64,000 nt of DNA, taken from assembly GCF_008087085.1 (NCBI RefSeq), contig NZ_VIYJ01000009.1:1-64000 (forward strand). The letters are read 5' to 3'. This DNA is from Nocardioides rubriscoriae (GTDB taxonomy: Bacteria > Actinomycetota > Actinomycetes > Propionibacteriales > Nocardioidaceae). The translations under genes and the position numbers were made by a program. The first letter of the stretch is position 1. Each line of letters begins with the position of its first letter. Shown in pieces: positions 26,122 through 35,222 of the stretch. The notes under the pieces are model-generated. The model worked only from the letters and a program-made list of their open reading frames with translations. It was not told where the DNA came from and searched no databases.

Positions 26122-27650
26122 CCACCCCGCCCGCCACCCGGGCTGACGACGTCGGCACCGTCGGCGAGGCCGGGGACACCGGCACCGGCACCGGCACCGG
26201 CACCGGCACCGTGGGCGCTCCGGGCGTCATCGGCGACCGCACCGGCGCCACCTACCCGAACGACCCCGGCGAGCGCCGCTGGCACTACCGCCGCTCGCTG
26301 GCCAGCCGGGTGACCCTGCTGACGACGATGGCGGTCGGCCTGACGGTGGCGGCGATGGCGACGGGGCTCTACACCTTCGCCCGGATGCAGCTGCAGGAGC
26401 AGCAGGACGCCTCGCTGCTCGAGCGCGCACGCACGGCCGAGGTCGGCGGACTGCTCAACAACTACAACAACATCCGCCCCGAGATCTCGGGGGCGGCCGA
26501 CGCGAAGTTCGCCCGGATCCTGTTCCGTCCCCCGGGCTACCTGATCATCGGCGAGACCGACCTGCCCGTCGGCGACGCCGAGATCGCGGTGGCCCGCCAC
26601 CAGAGCCGGCAGAGCGTGCGCACGGTGACCTACCAGGGCGAGCACTTCCGCATGGTCACGGTCGCTGCCGACGAGGACGGCCAGGCCCTGATCATCGCCC
26701 AGTCGCTGCAGGACCAGGAGGAGTTCCTGGCCAAGCTGGGCTGGCTCACCCTGGTCGTCGGGCTCCTCGGGATGCTCGCGGCCGGTGTCGCCGGCTGGGG
26801 CGTGGCCCGCAACGGCCTGCGTCCCGTACGCCGCCTCACGGCGTCGGTCGAGACGATCGCCCGCACCGAGCGCCTCGACCCGCTCCCGGTCGAGGGCGCC
26901 GACGAGGTCGCCCGGCTCGCGACGGCGTTCAACGAGATGCTGGGCGCGCTGTCGGCCTCGCGCGACCGCCAGCGCCAGCTGGTCACCGACGCCGGTCACG
27001 AGCTGCGCACCCCGCTGACCTCGCTGCGCACCAACGTCGACCTGCTGGTGCAGTCCGACCACGACCAGGTGGCGATCGACCCGACCGCCCGAGCCGAGCT
27101 CCTCGACGACATCCGTGCCCAGACCGACGAGCTGACGACCCTGATCGGCGACCTCACCGAGCTGGCCCGCGACGAGCCGCTGGCACCGGTGGTCGGCGAG
27201 GTCGACCTGAGCGAGATCGTCGACGCCTCGGTCGCCCGGGTGCGGCGCCGCGCGGTCGACAAGACCTTCGACGTCGACGCCCAGGCGTGGGAGGTGTTCG
27301 GCGAGGCCGCGGCCCTCGAGCGTGCGGTCACCAACCTGCTCGACAACGCCGCCAAGTGGGGCCCGCCGGGCAGTACCGTCACCATCCGGCTGACCGCCGA
27401 GGACGACGTCGGCCGGCTCGTCGTCGACGACCAGGGCCCGGGCATCGCCGAGGCCGACCGCGACAACGTCTTCGACCGGTTCTGGCGCGCCGAGGAGTCA
27501 CGCACCATGCCGGGCTCCGGGCTCGGGCTGTCGATCGTGCGCCAGGTGGTCGAGCGCCACTCCGGCCGGGTCAGCGCCGAGCAGGCGCCCGGGGGCGGGG
27601 CCCGACTCGTGGTCGAGCTGCCGGGACGGCCCGGGAGGCTCGGTGCGTAG
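26118..27650 (+). CDS. Sensor histidine kinase (MprB-like)
   Basis: A 510-aa membrane kinase. The cytoplasmic N-terminus has an unusual Thr-Gly run (residues 21-31, from GGCACC hexamers at 26175-26210). TM1 is about 64-86, an extracytoplasmic sensor domain follows, then TM2 about 207-229 and a HAMP domain ([19 protein letters not shown]). The dimerisation helix has the phosphorylated H294 in [13 protein letters not shown]; the ATPase domain has [29 protein letters not shown] and GSGLGLSIV. It phosphorylates the adjacent regulator. The TG repeat lengthens the N-terminus relative to typical MprB. Confidence 0.9.
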   Translation: MTTPPATRADDVGTVGEAGDTGTGTGTGTGTVGAPGVIGDRTGATYPNDPGERRWHYRRSLASRVTLLTTMAVGLTVAAMATGLYTFARMQLQEQQDASLLERARTAEVGGLLNNYNNIRPEISGAADAKFARILFRPPGYLIIGETDLPVGDAEIAVARHQSRQSVRTVTYQGEHFRMVTVAADEDGQALIIAQSLQDQEEFLAKLGWLTLVVGLLGMLAAGVAGWGVARNGLRPVRRLTASVETIARTERLDPLPVEGADEVARLATAFNEMLGALSASRDRQRQLVTDAGHELRTPLTSLRTNVDLLVQSDHDQVAIDPTARAELLDDIRAQTDELTTLIGDLTELARDEPLAPVVGEVDLSEIVDASVARVRRRAVDKTFDVDAQAWEVFGEAAALERAVTNLLDNAAKWGPPGSTVTIRLTAEDDVGRLVVDDQGPGIAEADRDNVFDRFWRAEESRTMPGSGLGLSIVRQVVERHSGRVSAEQAPGGGARLVVELPGRPGRLGA

Positions 27651-28215
27651 GAATCTCCTCGTCGCAGGCCTCCTCACGAGCCTGCTGGCGACCGGGCTGT
27701 CGGCGTGCACCCGTGACGACCCGGCTGCCGCCCCCGCACCCGACGCCGGCCGCGACGTCGCGAGCGCACCGCCGGCCTGGAACCCCTGCAGCGGTCTCGA
27801 CGTCGACCCGGTCTCCAGGCTCTTCGCCGCGACCTACTCGGTGCGCCTCGGGACCCCCGACGCACCGACCTGCACGTTCGCCCCGCTCACCGACGGCGAC
27901 CCCCTGGTCGACGTCAACTACCAGACCTACCCCGGGTCGCTCGCCGAGCTGCTGCGCACCTTCGGTGCCCAGGAGCAGCCGGGCCGGACTCGCGTCATCG
28001 CCCCGCGCGTGCCCGGCGCCGACGACGCGCGCCTCATCGTCGACGCCAGCGCCGACACGCTCGCCGTCACCGGTTTTGTCCGCAACGGGCTGCTCGTGCA
28101 GATCCTCAACCTCCTCGACCCCCGGCCCTACGACCGCGCGCAGCTGCTCCGCGCCGCGGAGCGGCTCATGGCCGACCTGGCCGCCAACGCCGACAGCTCG
28201 GGCCTCACCCGCTGA
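27643..28215 (+). CDS. Putative DUF3558-like lipoprotein
   Basis: A 190-aa exported lipoprotein. It has signal peptide [18 protein letters not shown] and lipobox LSAC (Cys about 22), then WNPCSGLDVDPVSRLF and ...APTCTFAPL, a spacing of two Cys reminiscent of DUF3558 lipoproteins. The GTG start at 27643 overlaps the kinase stop, so it is the third gene of the two-component operon and may modulate the sensor on the outer face. Converges with pabB-like gene with 11 bp overlap. Confidence 0.72.
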   Translation: MRRNLLVAGLLTSLLATGLSACTRDDPAAAPAPDAGRDVASAPPAWNPCSGLDVDPVSRLFAATYSVRLGTPDAPTCTFAPLTDGDPLVDVNYQTYPGSLAELLRTFGAQEQPGRTRVIAPRVPGADDARLIVDASADTLAVTGFVRNGLLVQILNLLDPRPYDRAQLLRAAERLMADLAANADSSGLTR

Positions 28216-29473
28216 CCGGCGGCCGACCGACCGGCGTGAGGGCCCGCAGGACGCGCTCGGCCTTGACCTGCGTCTCGGCCCACTCCTCGGTGACGTCGGA
28301 GAGCACGGTGATGCCGCCGCCGGTGCCGACGCGGTAGGCCCCGCTGCCGTCGGTCATCAGGCTGCGGATCACCACCCCGAGGTCGGCACGCCCGTCGGTG
28401 GAGACCCAGCCGAACGCCCCGGAGTACGGACCGCGAGCAGTGCTCTCGACCTCGTCGATCACCTGCATCGTGCGCAGCTTGGGGGCCCCGGTCATCGACC
28501 CGGCCGGGAAGAGCGCGCGCAGCGCCCCCACCGTCGTGACGTCGTCGCGCAGCCGCCCGCGGACCGTCGAGACGAGCTGGTGGACGCTGGCGTAGGACTC
28601 GACGGCCATCAGCTCGGGCACCTCGACGCTGCCGACCTCGCAGACCTGGGCGAGGTCGTTGCGCAGCAGGTCGACGATCATCAGGTTCTCGGCGCGGAAT
28701 TTGGGGTCCTGCGCGAGCCGGCGCCCCAGCTCGTCGTCCTCCTCGGGCGTGCTGCCGCGCGGGGTCGTGCCCTTGATCGGCTTGGTCTCGAGGGTCCGGT
28801 CGGCGGTGACCAGGGCGTAGCGCTCGGGGCTCGAGCTCAGCAGCCACGCCCGCGCGCCGGCCACGTCGTGCTGCAGGAACCCGGCGTACGGCGCTGGGTT
28901 GAGCTCGCGCAGCCGCAGGTAGGTCGCCGCGGGGTCGGCGTCCGGTCCGGCCTGGCGCGCCAGGCGGTAGGTCAGGTTGACCTCGTAGGTGTTGCCGGCG
29001 TGCAGGTGCTCCTGGACCCGGGCGAAGGCGGCGGCGTAGTCGGTCGGCACCGGGGTCGGGCGTCCGGCCGGCCGGGTCGTCCGCACCTCGACCGCCGCGG
29101 GGACGTGGTCGACCTGGCGCACGTGCGAGGGCCGCATCCACACCGCGTCGGGCAGCCAGCCGTCGGTGGCGGCGGGCAGGTCGGGACGCGAGGCGTAGCC
29201 CAGGTAGCCGAACCACTGACCACGGCCGCCGGCCGTCGCCAGCTCGGCCTCCAGCACGGTGAAGACGTCGTCGCCGACCACCGTGCCGCGGCCGTCGACC
29301 CAGCGGGTGACCTCGCGCGTCGCGGCGCTGTAGGTCAGCGACACGTCACCGGGGTCGAGCCAGCCGACGACCGACCGTCGCCCCGACCAGGCGCGCGCGC
29401 CGCCGCCGTCGAGCCAGAAGCAGCGGGGGTGGCGCGCCGCGACCGAGGCAAAGAAGTCCTCAACCCCGGTCAT
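28205..29473 (-). CDS. pabB: Aminodeoxychorismate synthase component I (PabB-like)
   Basis: A 422-aa chorismate-utilising enzyme. The C-terminal catalytic domain has SSSPERYALVTADRTLETKPIKGT, the RAENLMIVDLLRNDL block, LFPAGSMTGAPKLRTMQVIDEVE and the terminal GGGITVLSD. The motif PIKGT, with the active-site lysine, is typical of PabB and separates it from TrpE (PIAGT). With the adjacent glutaminase it would make aminodeoxychorismate for folate, or for a p-aminobenzoate-derived metabolite. Start ATG 29473 is used; GTG 29503, overlapping the pabA-like stop, is also possible. Confidence 0.87.
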   Translation of the reverse strand: MTGVEDFFASVAARHPRCFWLDGGGARAWSGRRSVVGWLDPGDVSLTYSAATREVTRWVDGRGTVVGDDVFTVLEAELATAGGRGQWFGYLGYASRPDLPAATDGWLPDAVWMRPSHVRQVDHVPAAVEVRTTRPAGRPTPVPTDYAAAFARVQEHLHAGNTYEVNLTYRLARQAGPDADPAATYLRLRELNPAPYAGFLQHDVAGARAWLLSSSPERYALVTADRTLETKPIKGTTPRGSTPEEDDELGRRLAQDPKFRAENLMIVDLLRNDLAQVCEVGSVEVPELMAVESYASVHQLVSTVRGRLRDDVTTVGALRALFPAGSMTGAPKLRTMQVIDEVESTARGPYSGAFGWVSTDGRADLGVVIRSLMTDGSGAYRVGTGGGITVLSDVTEEWAETQVKAERVLRALTPVGRPPVSG

Positions 29474-29492
29474 CTCGTGCTCATCGTGTGGC

Positions 29493-30068
29493 TCACCGCA
29501 CACCCGCCAGGAAGTTGGCCACCAGGGCGGCACCGTGGCGCGACAGGATCGACTCGGGATGGAACTGCACGCCCTCCTGCGGCAGCGTGCGGTGGCGCAC
29601 CCCCATCACGACACCGTCGTCGGCGCGGGCCGTCACCTCGAGCGCGTCGGGCACCGCCACGGCCGCGAGCGAGTGGTAGCGCACTGCGTCGAAACCGTCG
29701 GGGACCCCCGCGAAGACACCATGGCCGTCGTGGGTCACCCGCGCCACCGTCCCGTGCGCCGGGGCGACCCGCCCGACCACGCCGCCGTACGCCGTCACGA
29801 GGCCCTGCATGCCCAGGCAGACCCCCAGCACCGGCCGGGCCGCGGCGAGCAGCACGTCGCGTCCGACCGCGAAGTCGTGGGGGTCGTCGGGCGAGCCGGG
29901 CCCCGGCGAGAGCACGACGTGCGAGTGGCGCAGGACGTCGTCGGGCTCGACCTCGTCGTGCTGCACGACCGTCGGCAGCACGCCGGTCACCGACGCGACG
30001 AGGTGCACCAGGTTCCAGGTGTAGGAGTCGTGGTGGTCGACCACGACGACGTCGGGGACCGCCGGCAC
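29493..30068 (-). CDS. pabA: Aminodeoxychorismate / anthranilate synthase glutamine amidotransferase
   Basis: A 191-aa class I glutaminase that supplies ammonia to PabB. It shows VVDHHDSYTWNLVH, SPGPGSPDDP, the nucleophile in GVCLGMQG, and the HPES His-Glu pair near the C-terminus. The gene order pabA-pabB with a 19-bp gap indicates an operon. GTG start at 30068, with a -10 element 6 nt upstream. Confidence 0.87.
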   Translation of the reverse strand: MPAVPDVVVVDHHDSYTWNLVHLVASVTGVLPTVVQHDEVEPDDVLRHSHVVLSPGPGSPDDPHDFAVGRDVLLAAARPVLGVCLGMQGLVTAYGGVVGRVAPAHGTVARVTHDGHGVFAGVPDGFDAVRYHSLAAVAVPDALEVTARADDGVVMGVRHRTLPQEGVQFHPESILSRHGAALVANFLAGVR

Positions 30069-30074
30069 GCCGCC

Positions 30075-30080
30075 ACGCTA
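30075..30080 (-). promoter_or_regulatory. Leaderless-type -10 element
   Basis: TAGCGT on the minus strand, 6 nt before GTG 30068 of the pabA-like gene. Confidence 0.4.
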
Positions 30081-30110
30081 TCGCCGCCGGCGCCCGCGCC
30101 CCCTCCCCCG

Positions 30111-30635
30111 TCAGGGGCCTGGACGCTCCGCGGCCGCCCGGTAGCGCTCCATCAGGTCGCGCACCTGCAGGGCCGGGGTCGAGGACGTCACGGTCAGGTG
30201 GCCACGCAGGCGCAGCGTGCGCTCGAGCACGCCGCGCATCGACCCGCTCGTCGCCATGACCAGCGCGACGGGGTCGTGCACGTGGACCTGCACGTGGTCG
30301 GTGCCGGCGCCGCGGCCGACCTCGAGCCGCTCGACCTGTGCCCACGCCACCCGGTAGGACGCGCGAGCCGGGTGCTCGACCCCGAAGCCGGTGCGGTCGA
30401 GCACCACCCGGCGGCGCGGGTCGATCGCCTGGACCAGGAACATCCAGGCGACGTAGACGCTCAGGACCACACCGGCGACCCGACCCACCACGAACTGGTC
30501 GCTCAGCCAGGCGTTGAGCAGGCCGACGACGAGCACCACGAGGCCGACGACGACCAGCGTGCGGCGCCACGCCGGCAGGACCAGGGTGCGCTCGGGCAGG
30601 GCCTCGGGCAGGCGCTCGGGCAGGGGCTCAGTCAT
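30111..30635 (-). CDS. Two-helix membrane protein coupled to phzE-like gene
   Basis: A 174-aa protein. A Pro/Glu-rich N-terminus (MTEPLPERLPEALPER) leads to two membrane helices (about 27-43 and 51-69), then a C-terminal domain of about 100 residues (RVVLDRTGFGVEHPARASYRVAW...VERLEVGRG) resembling small PH-like bacterial domains. Its start overlaps the end of the phzE-like gene by 8 nt (ATGACTGA), so the two are translated together. Function unknown; it could anchor or position the synthase, which is speculative. Confidence 0.72.
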   Translation of the reverse strand: MTEPLPERLPEALPERTLVLPAWRRTLVVVGLVVLVVGLLNAWLSDQFVVGRVAGVVLSVYVAWMFLVQAIDPRRRVVLDRTGFGVEHPARASYRVAWAQVERLEVGRGAGTDHVQVHVHDPVALVMATSGSMRGVLERTLRLRGHLTVTSSTPALQVRDLMERYRAAAERPGP

Positions 30636-32550
30636 CGCCCAGCAGGAGGTCGCCGACCAGCTCGTGGAGCAGCTCGTAGCCGCGCTCGGTCAGGATCGAC
30701 TCGGCGTGGAACTGGATGCCTCGGTAGTGCGGGCCCCGGACGTGGTGGATGTCGCCGGTGGCGGCGTCGACGTCGACGCTCACGCCCTCGGGCAGCCCGC
30801 CGGGCAGGGTCCCGTCGGCCCCGACCCGGCCGACGAAGGTGTTGTAGAAGCCCACGCGCTCGGTGCGCCCGTCGTAGGCGACCGCCGACTGGGTGCCCTG
30901 GAAGACGATGTCCTTGTAGGCCAGGGGGATCCCGAGCTGCCCGCAGAGCGTCTGGTGGCCCAGGCAGACCGCGAGGAAGGTCTGGCCCGACGCGAGCAGG
31001 TCGTCGACCGCGGCGCGCACGCGCCCGATCTTGGCGTCGTCACCGTCGCGCGGGTCGCCCGGCCCGGGCCCGACGATGACCAGGTCGTGGCCGTCGAAGG
31101 CGCCGGTGCGGTAGTCCTCGTGGCGCACGACGGTCGAGGTCAGGCCGAGCACGCCGAGCACGTGGCGCAGCATGTTGACGAAGTCGTCCTCGTTGTCGAG
31201 GATCAGCACGCTGCGACCGGCCAGGCGCGGGTCGGGCGGCGAGCCCATCTGGTCGCGCAGCCAGAACGAGCTGAGCCGGGCGTTGCGCGCGTTGAGCGCG
31301 AGCAGCACGTCCTCGTCGTTGACGAGCTCGGCGAGGTCGACGTCGGGCACCGGCGCGGGCGGCACCAGCCCGAAGGCCGACAGGATGCCCCCGGCCTTGG
31401 CGTGGGTCTCGGCCACCTCGTAGGCCGCGTCGGAGTCGCGCACCAGCGTCGCCCCGGCGGTCACGGTGAGGCGCCCGTCGGGCCTGACGTCGGCGGTGCG
31501 GATGACGATCGGGCTGTCGACGACCGGTCCGCCCTCGGCGTCACGACCCAGGATCGCGAGGGCCGCGCCGTAGTAGCCGCGGCCCTCGGCCTCGTACTTC
31601 TTGATCAGCCGGCAGGCGTTCTCGACCGGGCTGCCGGTGACCGTGGCGGCGTACATCGTGTCGCGCAGCACCTCGCGCGGGTCGCGGTCGGTGCGGCCGG
31701 CCAGGAGGTACTCGGTGTGGACCAGGCGGCTCATCGGCTTGAGGAACGGCCCGAGCACCTGCCCGCCCTCGTGGCAGATGTCGCACATCATCTTCAGCTC
31801 CTCGTCGACGACCATGAAGAGCTCGTAGATCTCCTTCTCGTCGCGCAGGAAGTCGAGCAGCTGGGCGCGGGCGTTGCCCTCGGAGGGGATCCGGAAGGTG
31901 CCGGAGATGGGGTTCATCCGGACGTCGCCGTTGTGGACGCTGACGTGGCGCTCGGGGCTGGCGCCGATGAGGAACCGGTCGCCGGTGAAGAAGACGTAGG
32001 TCCAGTAGGCGCCGCGCTCGCGCTCGAGCAGCCGGCGGAAGACCGCCAGCGCCTTGTCGGCGCCCCAGTCGGCGACGGTCGCGCGGTAGTGGCGCCCGAC
32101 GACTAGGTTGGCGCCCTCGCCCTGGCCGATCTCGTCGCGGATGATCGAGCCGACGAGCCGGCCGTACTCCTCGTCGTCGGTCTCGAAGCCACCGCGGTCG
32201 GAGAACTCGACCGGCACGTCGTCGATCGCCGCGGCGACCTCGGCGACCGAGAACTCCTGCTCGGTCTCGATGTCGACCACCACCAGCGGGGTGCCGTCGT
32301 CGTGGGCCTCGAAGCCGCGCTCGGCGACCTGCCGGAACGGGATCGCGACCAGCCGGTCGGCGATGTGGCCGGCCTCGGGCGGCCCCTCCTCGAGCGGCAC
32401 GTCGAGGATCGAGGCGACCTCGCTGCGCCGTCCGCCGACCAGACCGACCGTGTCGCGGTCACCGGCCCGGGTCGAGCGTCGGATGATCGCCCACGCCTCG
32501 TGCCCCTGGAGCGCGGCGATGGCGTCCCGGGCGGCGAGGGGTTCAGTCAT
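30628..32550 (-). CDS. PhzE-type fused anthranilate-synthase-family enzyme
   Basis: A 640-aa two-domain protein. Residues about 1-430 are a chorismate-utilising domain: IPFRQVAERGFEAHDDGTPL, GASPERHVSVHNGDVRMNPI, DEELKMMCDICHEGG and SPVENACRLIKKYE. Residues about 440-640 are a class I glutaminase with C529 (AVCLGHQ), H615 and E617 (FHAES). These blocks and the fusion order resemble PhzE, which makes 2-amino-2-desoxyisochorismate, the first step to phenazines, more closely than TrpE. No other phz gene is in the window. ATG start with a -10 element 6 nt upstream. Confidence 0.85.
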   Translation of the reverse strand: MTEPLAARDAIAALQGHEAWAIIRRSTRAGDRDTVGLVGGRRSEVASILDVPLEEGPPEAGHIADRLVAIPFRQVAERGFEAHDDGTPLVVVDIETEQEFSVAEVAAAIDDVPVEFSDRGGFETDDEEYGRLVGSIIRDEIGQGEGANLVVGRHYRATVADWGADKALAVFRRLLERERGAYWTYVFFTGDRFLIGASPERHVSVHNGDVRMNPISGTFRIPSEGNARAQLLDFLRDEKEIYELFMVVDEELKMMCDICHEGGQVLGPFLKPMSRLVHTEYLLAGRTDRDPREVLRDTMYAATVTGSPVENACRLIKKYEAEGRGYYGAALAILGRDAEGGPVVDSPIVIRTADVRPDGRLTVTAGATLVRDSDAAYEVAETHAKAGGILSAFGLVPPAPVPDVDLAELVNDEDVLLALNARNARLSSFWLRDQMGSPPDPRLAGRSVLILDNEDDFVNMLRHVLGVLGLTSTVVRHEDYRTGAFDGHDLVIVGPGPGDPRDGDDAKIGRVRAAVDDLLASGQTFLAVCLGHQTLCGQLGIPLAYKDIVFQGTQSAVAYDGRTERVGFYNTFVGRVGADGTLPGGLPEGVSVDVDAATGDIHHVRGPHYRGIQFHAESILTERGYELLHELVGDLLLGDD

Positions 32551-32556
32551 GCGCGC

Positions 32557-32562
32557 AGCCTA
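32557..32562 (-). promoter_or_regulatory. Leaderless-type -10 element
   Basis: TAGGCT on the minus strand, 6 nt before the ATG of the phzE-like gene. It suggests the gene has its own start despite only 32 bp to the CHAT gene upstream. Confidence 0.45.
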
Positions 32563-32582
32563 GTTGTGGGCCAGGGACCCCC

Positions 32583-35120
32583 TCACACCCCCAGCGCCAC
32601 GAACGAGACCGCGGTGGGGTCGCCCGGTCGCGCCCGTCGTACGGCGTGCAGCGCGGCGGCCGGGTCGGCGCCGGCGTCGAGGTGGGCGTGCAGGTCGACC
32701 ATCAGCGCGGCGGTCGCCTCGTCGTTGACCTCCGCGACGCTGCAGACCAGGCCGGCGGTGCCGAGCGCGAAGAGCGCGGAGGCCAGCCCGAGCAGCTCGT
32801 CGGCACCGACCGGGGCCAGCACGCCCGACTCGCACGCCGACAGCACCACCCGGTACGGCGCCACGCGCAGCCGCTCGAGGTCGTGGACGGTCAGCGGCCC
32901 GTCGGCCATCTCGAGCGACGAGAAGAGCGGGCTGTCGGCCCGGAAGTGCCCGTGGGCGGCCACGTGCGCCAGCCCGGCGCCGTCGAGCGCGGCCAGCGCC
33001 GCCTCGGCCGTGGCGTGCGGGCCGTCGAGCAGCCGGGCGTCGGGGTGCGCGGCGGCCAGCACCGGCACCTCGGCGCCACCGGTCCCCAGACCCGGGCCGG
33101 CGAGCAGCACCAGCCGCGGCACCTCCGGCGCCGGCACGGCACGGGCACGCAGCCACTGCGCGGCCGACGGCACGACGGCGAACGGCCGGTCCGCCAGCGC
33201 CGGCAGCAGCGCCCACGGCACGCCGTGCAGCCGCCCGGTCGGCACCACGGTCACCGGGCCGTCGGGCAGGAGCCGGGCGGCGTCGCCGAGCAGCTCGTGC
33301 TGCAGCCGCTGCCCCAGGTCGCCCGGCACGAACGGGCGCCCGCGGGCGGCCCGCCGCAGCACGAACGCCGCCGACCGCGTCAGCGCCAGCGCGGCCTCGG
33401 TCGTCCCGGCGACCCGACGCCGGACCCTCCCGCCCTGGACGACCAGCACGTGCAGCACGCCGTCGACGTCGACCAGCTCGACCAGGCAGCCGCCGGGGAC
33501 CTCGGCGACCTCGGCGACCAGGTGCCCCACGTCGAGGCCCGTGGCCGCACCTCCACGGCCGGCCTGGCGGTGGTGCTCGGCGCGGACGTCGCGCTCGAGC
33601 CGGGCGCGCTCGCGCTCGAGCTGCCGGACCTGCTCGTACGGCGCACCCTCGGCGCGCGCCTGGGCCAGCCGGCGCCCGGTGTCGCGCAGCGCCGCCAACG
33701 ACGCCAGCACCGGCTGGTCGCCGGGCGTCACCGGGGGCTGCGCCAGCGCGGTCGACCGCCACCGCTCGCTCCAGCGCAGCAGGGTGCGCGGGTCCCCGGC
33801 GGCGTGCCGCAGGGCGAGGGTGGCGAGCTCGGCGCCGTGGCCGGTCGCGAGGGCCCGGAGCTCGGTGCTGCCGAGGGTCTCGCGGTGCTCGTCGAGCGCG
33901 TCGAGCCCGCGGGCGCACGCCCGCAGCGCGTCCCCACGCCGCTGCGCGTCGGTGTGCAGCAGGGCCGTGCCCCACCACCCGCCGGCCCGGGTGAGGGCCG
34001 TGCCCCGGGTTCGGTACCCGGCCGCCGCGGCGAGCAGCGCGGAGCGTCGTCCGCCGTCGAGGTGCTCGGCCGCCAGCACCAGCGCCAGGGGGGCCTCGTC
34101 GGCCCGCTGCTCGTCGAGGGCCCGCGCGACCGCGACCGACTCCTCCGCCCGGCGCCGGTCGTCCCCGAGCCGCCGGCGTGCCCGCTCCAGCACCAGCCGG
34201 GCCCGCAGCTCGAACCACTCGTCGCCGATCCGCCGCAGCAGCACCCGCGCCTGCGCGGCCAGCTCGGCGGCCTCTCCCGGGCGCCCCGCGTCGAGCAGGG
34301 CCGTGGCGGTCACCAGCAGCAGCGGCCCGCGGTCGCTGGGCTCCATCGGCGCGGCGAGCGCCTGCGCCCCGAGGTCGGCGGCCTCGGCCGCCAGGCCCGC
34401 GGTCAGGTAGGCGCGACAGCGCACCCAGTCCAGCGACGCCCGGGCGTGGCCGAGCTCGGCGTACCGCTCGGCGACCCGGTCGAGCTGCGCCAGGGCCCCC
34501 GGGAGGTCGCCCTGGCACAGGCGGATGTCGGCGAGGTTCTGCTCGGCCCACCAGGCGTCGACGACGACGTCGTGGCGGCGCAGGAGGTCAAGGGCGCGCT
34601 CGGTGTGCTGCTGCGCCTCGGCCAGCCGGCCGCGCCGGCGCTCGGCGAACCCCAGGTTGTGCAGGGTCCGTGCCTCCCAGACGTCGTCGCCCACGGCCCG
34701 GAACCCCGCTGCCGCCCGGGCCAGGTCGTGGGCGGCCTCGTCGTGGCGGGCGAGGTAGGCCAGCGACAGCCCGCGCCGCATCAGCACCAGCGGGTCCGTC
34801 GGGGCGTGCGCCAGCGCCTCGTCGAGGGCACGGACGCCGCGACGCGCGCGACCGGCCAGGACCAGGGTCCCGCCGAGCGTGGCCAGGGTGTCGGCCAGCC
34901 GCCCCGCCTCGCCGGCCTGCCTCGCCAGGGTCACGGCCCGCGCCATCGCGGCCAGTGCTGCGTCGAAGTCGAGGCGCTCGCGGTGCGCCAGGCCGAGGGC
35001 CTGGTGGGCCACGCTGCGCTGCGCCGGCGTGGCCGTCGGGCGGGCCAGGACCTCGTGCGCCTGCCGGTGCGCGGCGTCGGGGTCGTCGAGGGCGAGCACG
35101 AGGAGGGCGTCGATGACCAT
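32583..35120 (-). CDS. TPR-CHAT caspase-fold protease
   Basis: An 845-aa soluble protein. Residues about 1-440 are helical repeats of TPR type (for example AHQALGLAHRERLDFDAALAAMARAV and ARTLHNLGFAERRRGRLAEA). A coiled linker (LERERARLERDVRAEHHR) leads to a C-terminal CHAT domain, the caspase-related protease of the separase clan. The dyad is visible: H723 in HVAAHGHF and C763 in VVLSACESG; GADELLGLASALFALGTAGLV follows as in active CHAT proteins. Such proteins act in effector-triggered proteolysis in several bacterial conflict systems. Here the gene is divergent from a subtilisin. ATG 35120 abuts GAGGAGG with no spacer, so the exact start is uncertain. Confidence 0.88.
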   Translation of the reverse strand: MVIDALLVLALDDPDAAHRQAHEVLARPTATPAQRSVAHQALGLAHRERLDFDAALAAMARAVTLARQAGEAGRLADTLATLGGTLVLAGRARRGVRALDEALAHAPTDPLVLMRRGLSLAYLARHDEAAHDLARAAAGFRAVGDDVWEARTLHNLGFAERRRGRLAEAQQHTERALDLLRRHDVVVDAWWAEQNLADIRLCQGDLPGALAQLDRVAERYAELGHARASLDWVRCRAYLTAGLAAEAADLGAQALAAPMEPSDRGPLLLVTATALLDAGRPGEAAELAAQARVLLRRIGDEWFELRARLVLERARRRLGDDRRRAEESVAVARALDEQRADEAPLALVLAAEHLDGGRRSALLAAAAGYRTRGTALTRAGGWWGTALLHTDAQRRGDALRACARGLDALDEHRETLGSTELRALATGHGAELATLALRHAAGDPRTLLRWSERWRSTALAQPPVTPGDQPVLASLAALRDTGRRLAQARAEGAPYEQVRQLERERARLERDVRAEHHRQAGRGGAATGLDVGHLVAEVAEVPGGCLVELVDVDGVLHVLVVQGGRVRRRVAGTTEAALALTRSAAFVLRRAARGRPFVPGDLGQRLQHELLGDAARLLPDGPVTVVPTGRLHGVPWALLPALADRPFAVVPSAAQWLRARAVPAPEVPRLVLLAGPGLGTGGAEVPVLAAAHPDARLLDGPHATAEAALAALDGAGLAHVAAHGHFRADSPLFSSLEMADGPLTVHDLERLRVAPYRVVLSACESGVLAPVGADELLGLASALFALGTAGLVCSVAEVNDEATAALMVDLHAHLDAGADPAAALHAVRRARPGDPTAVSFVALGV

Positions 35121-35135
35121 CCTCCTCGCGCGTCA

Positions 35136-35164
35136 TTTACCCCAGGGGTCCGTCCCACTAGCGT
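35136..35164 (+). promoter_or_regulatory. SigA-like promoter for subtilisin gene
   Basis: TTTACC (35136-35141), 17-nt spacer, TAGCGT (35159-35164). The transcript would have a leader of about 50 nt with GAGGAG before ATG 35223. Confidence 0.45.
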
Positions 35165-35222
35165 GACGACGGACCTGAGCCCGCTGCCACCGGGTGGCCG
35201 GCGCTGTCTCGAGGAGCGTCCC

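Noticed and set aside
28205..32550. Phenazine biosynthesis cluster
   Set aside because: Only a PhzE-like gene is present; phzA/B, phzD, phzF and phzG homologues are absent.
32646..35222. N-terminal extension of the subtilisin reading frame leftward over the CHAT gene
   Set aside because: The extension is antisense to TPR-CHAT coding sequence; a good ribosome site precedes ATG 35223.
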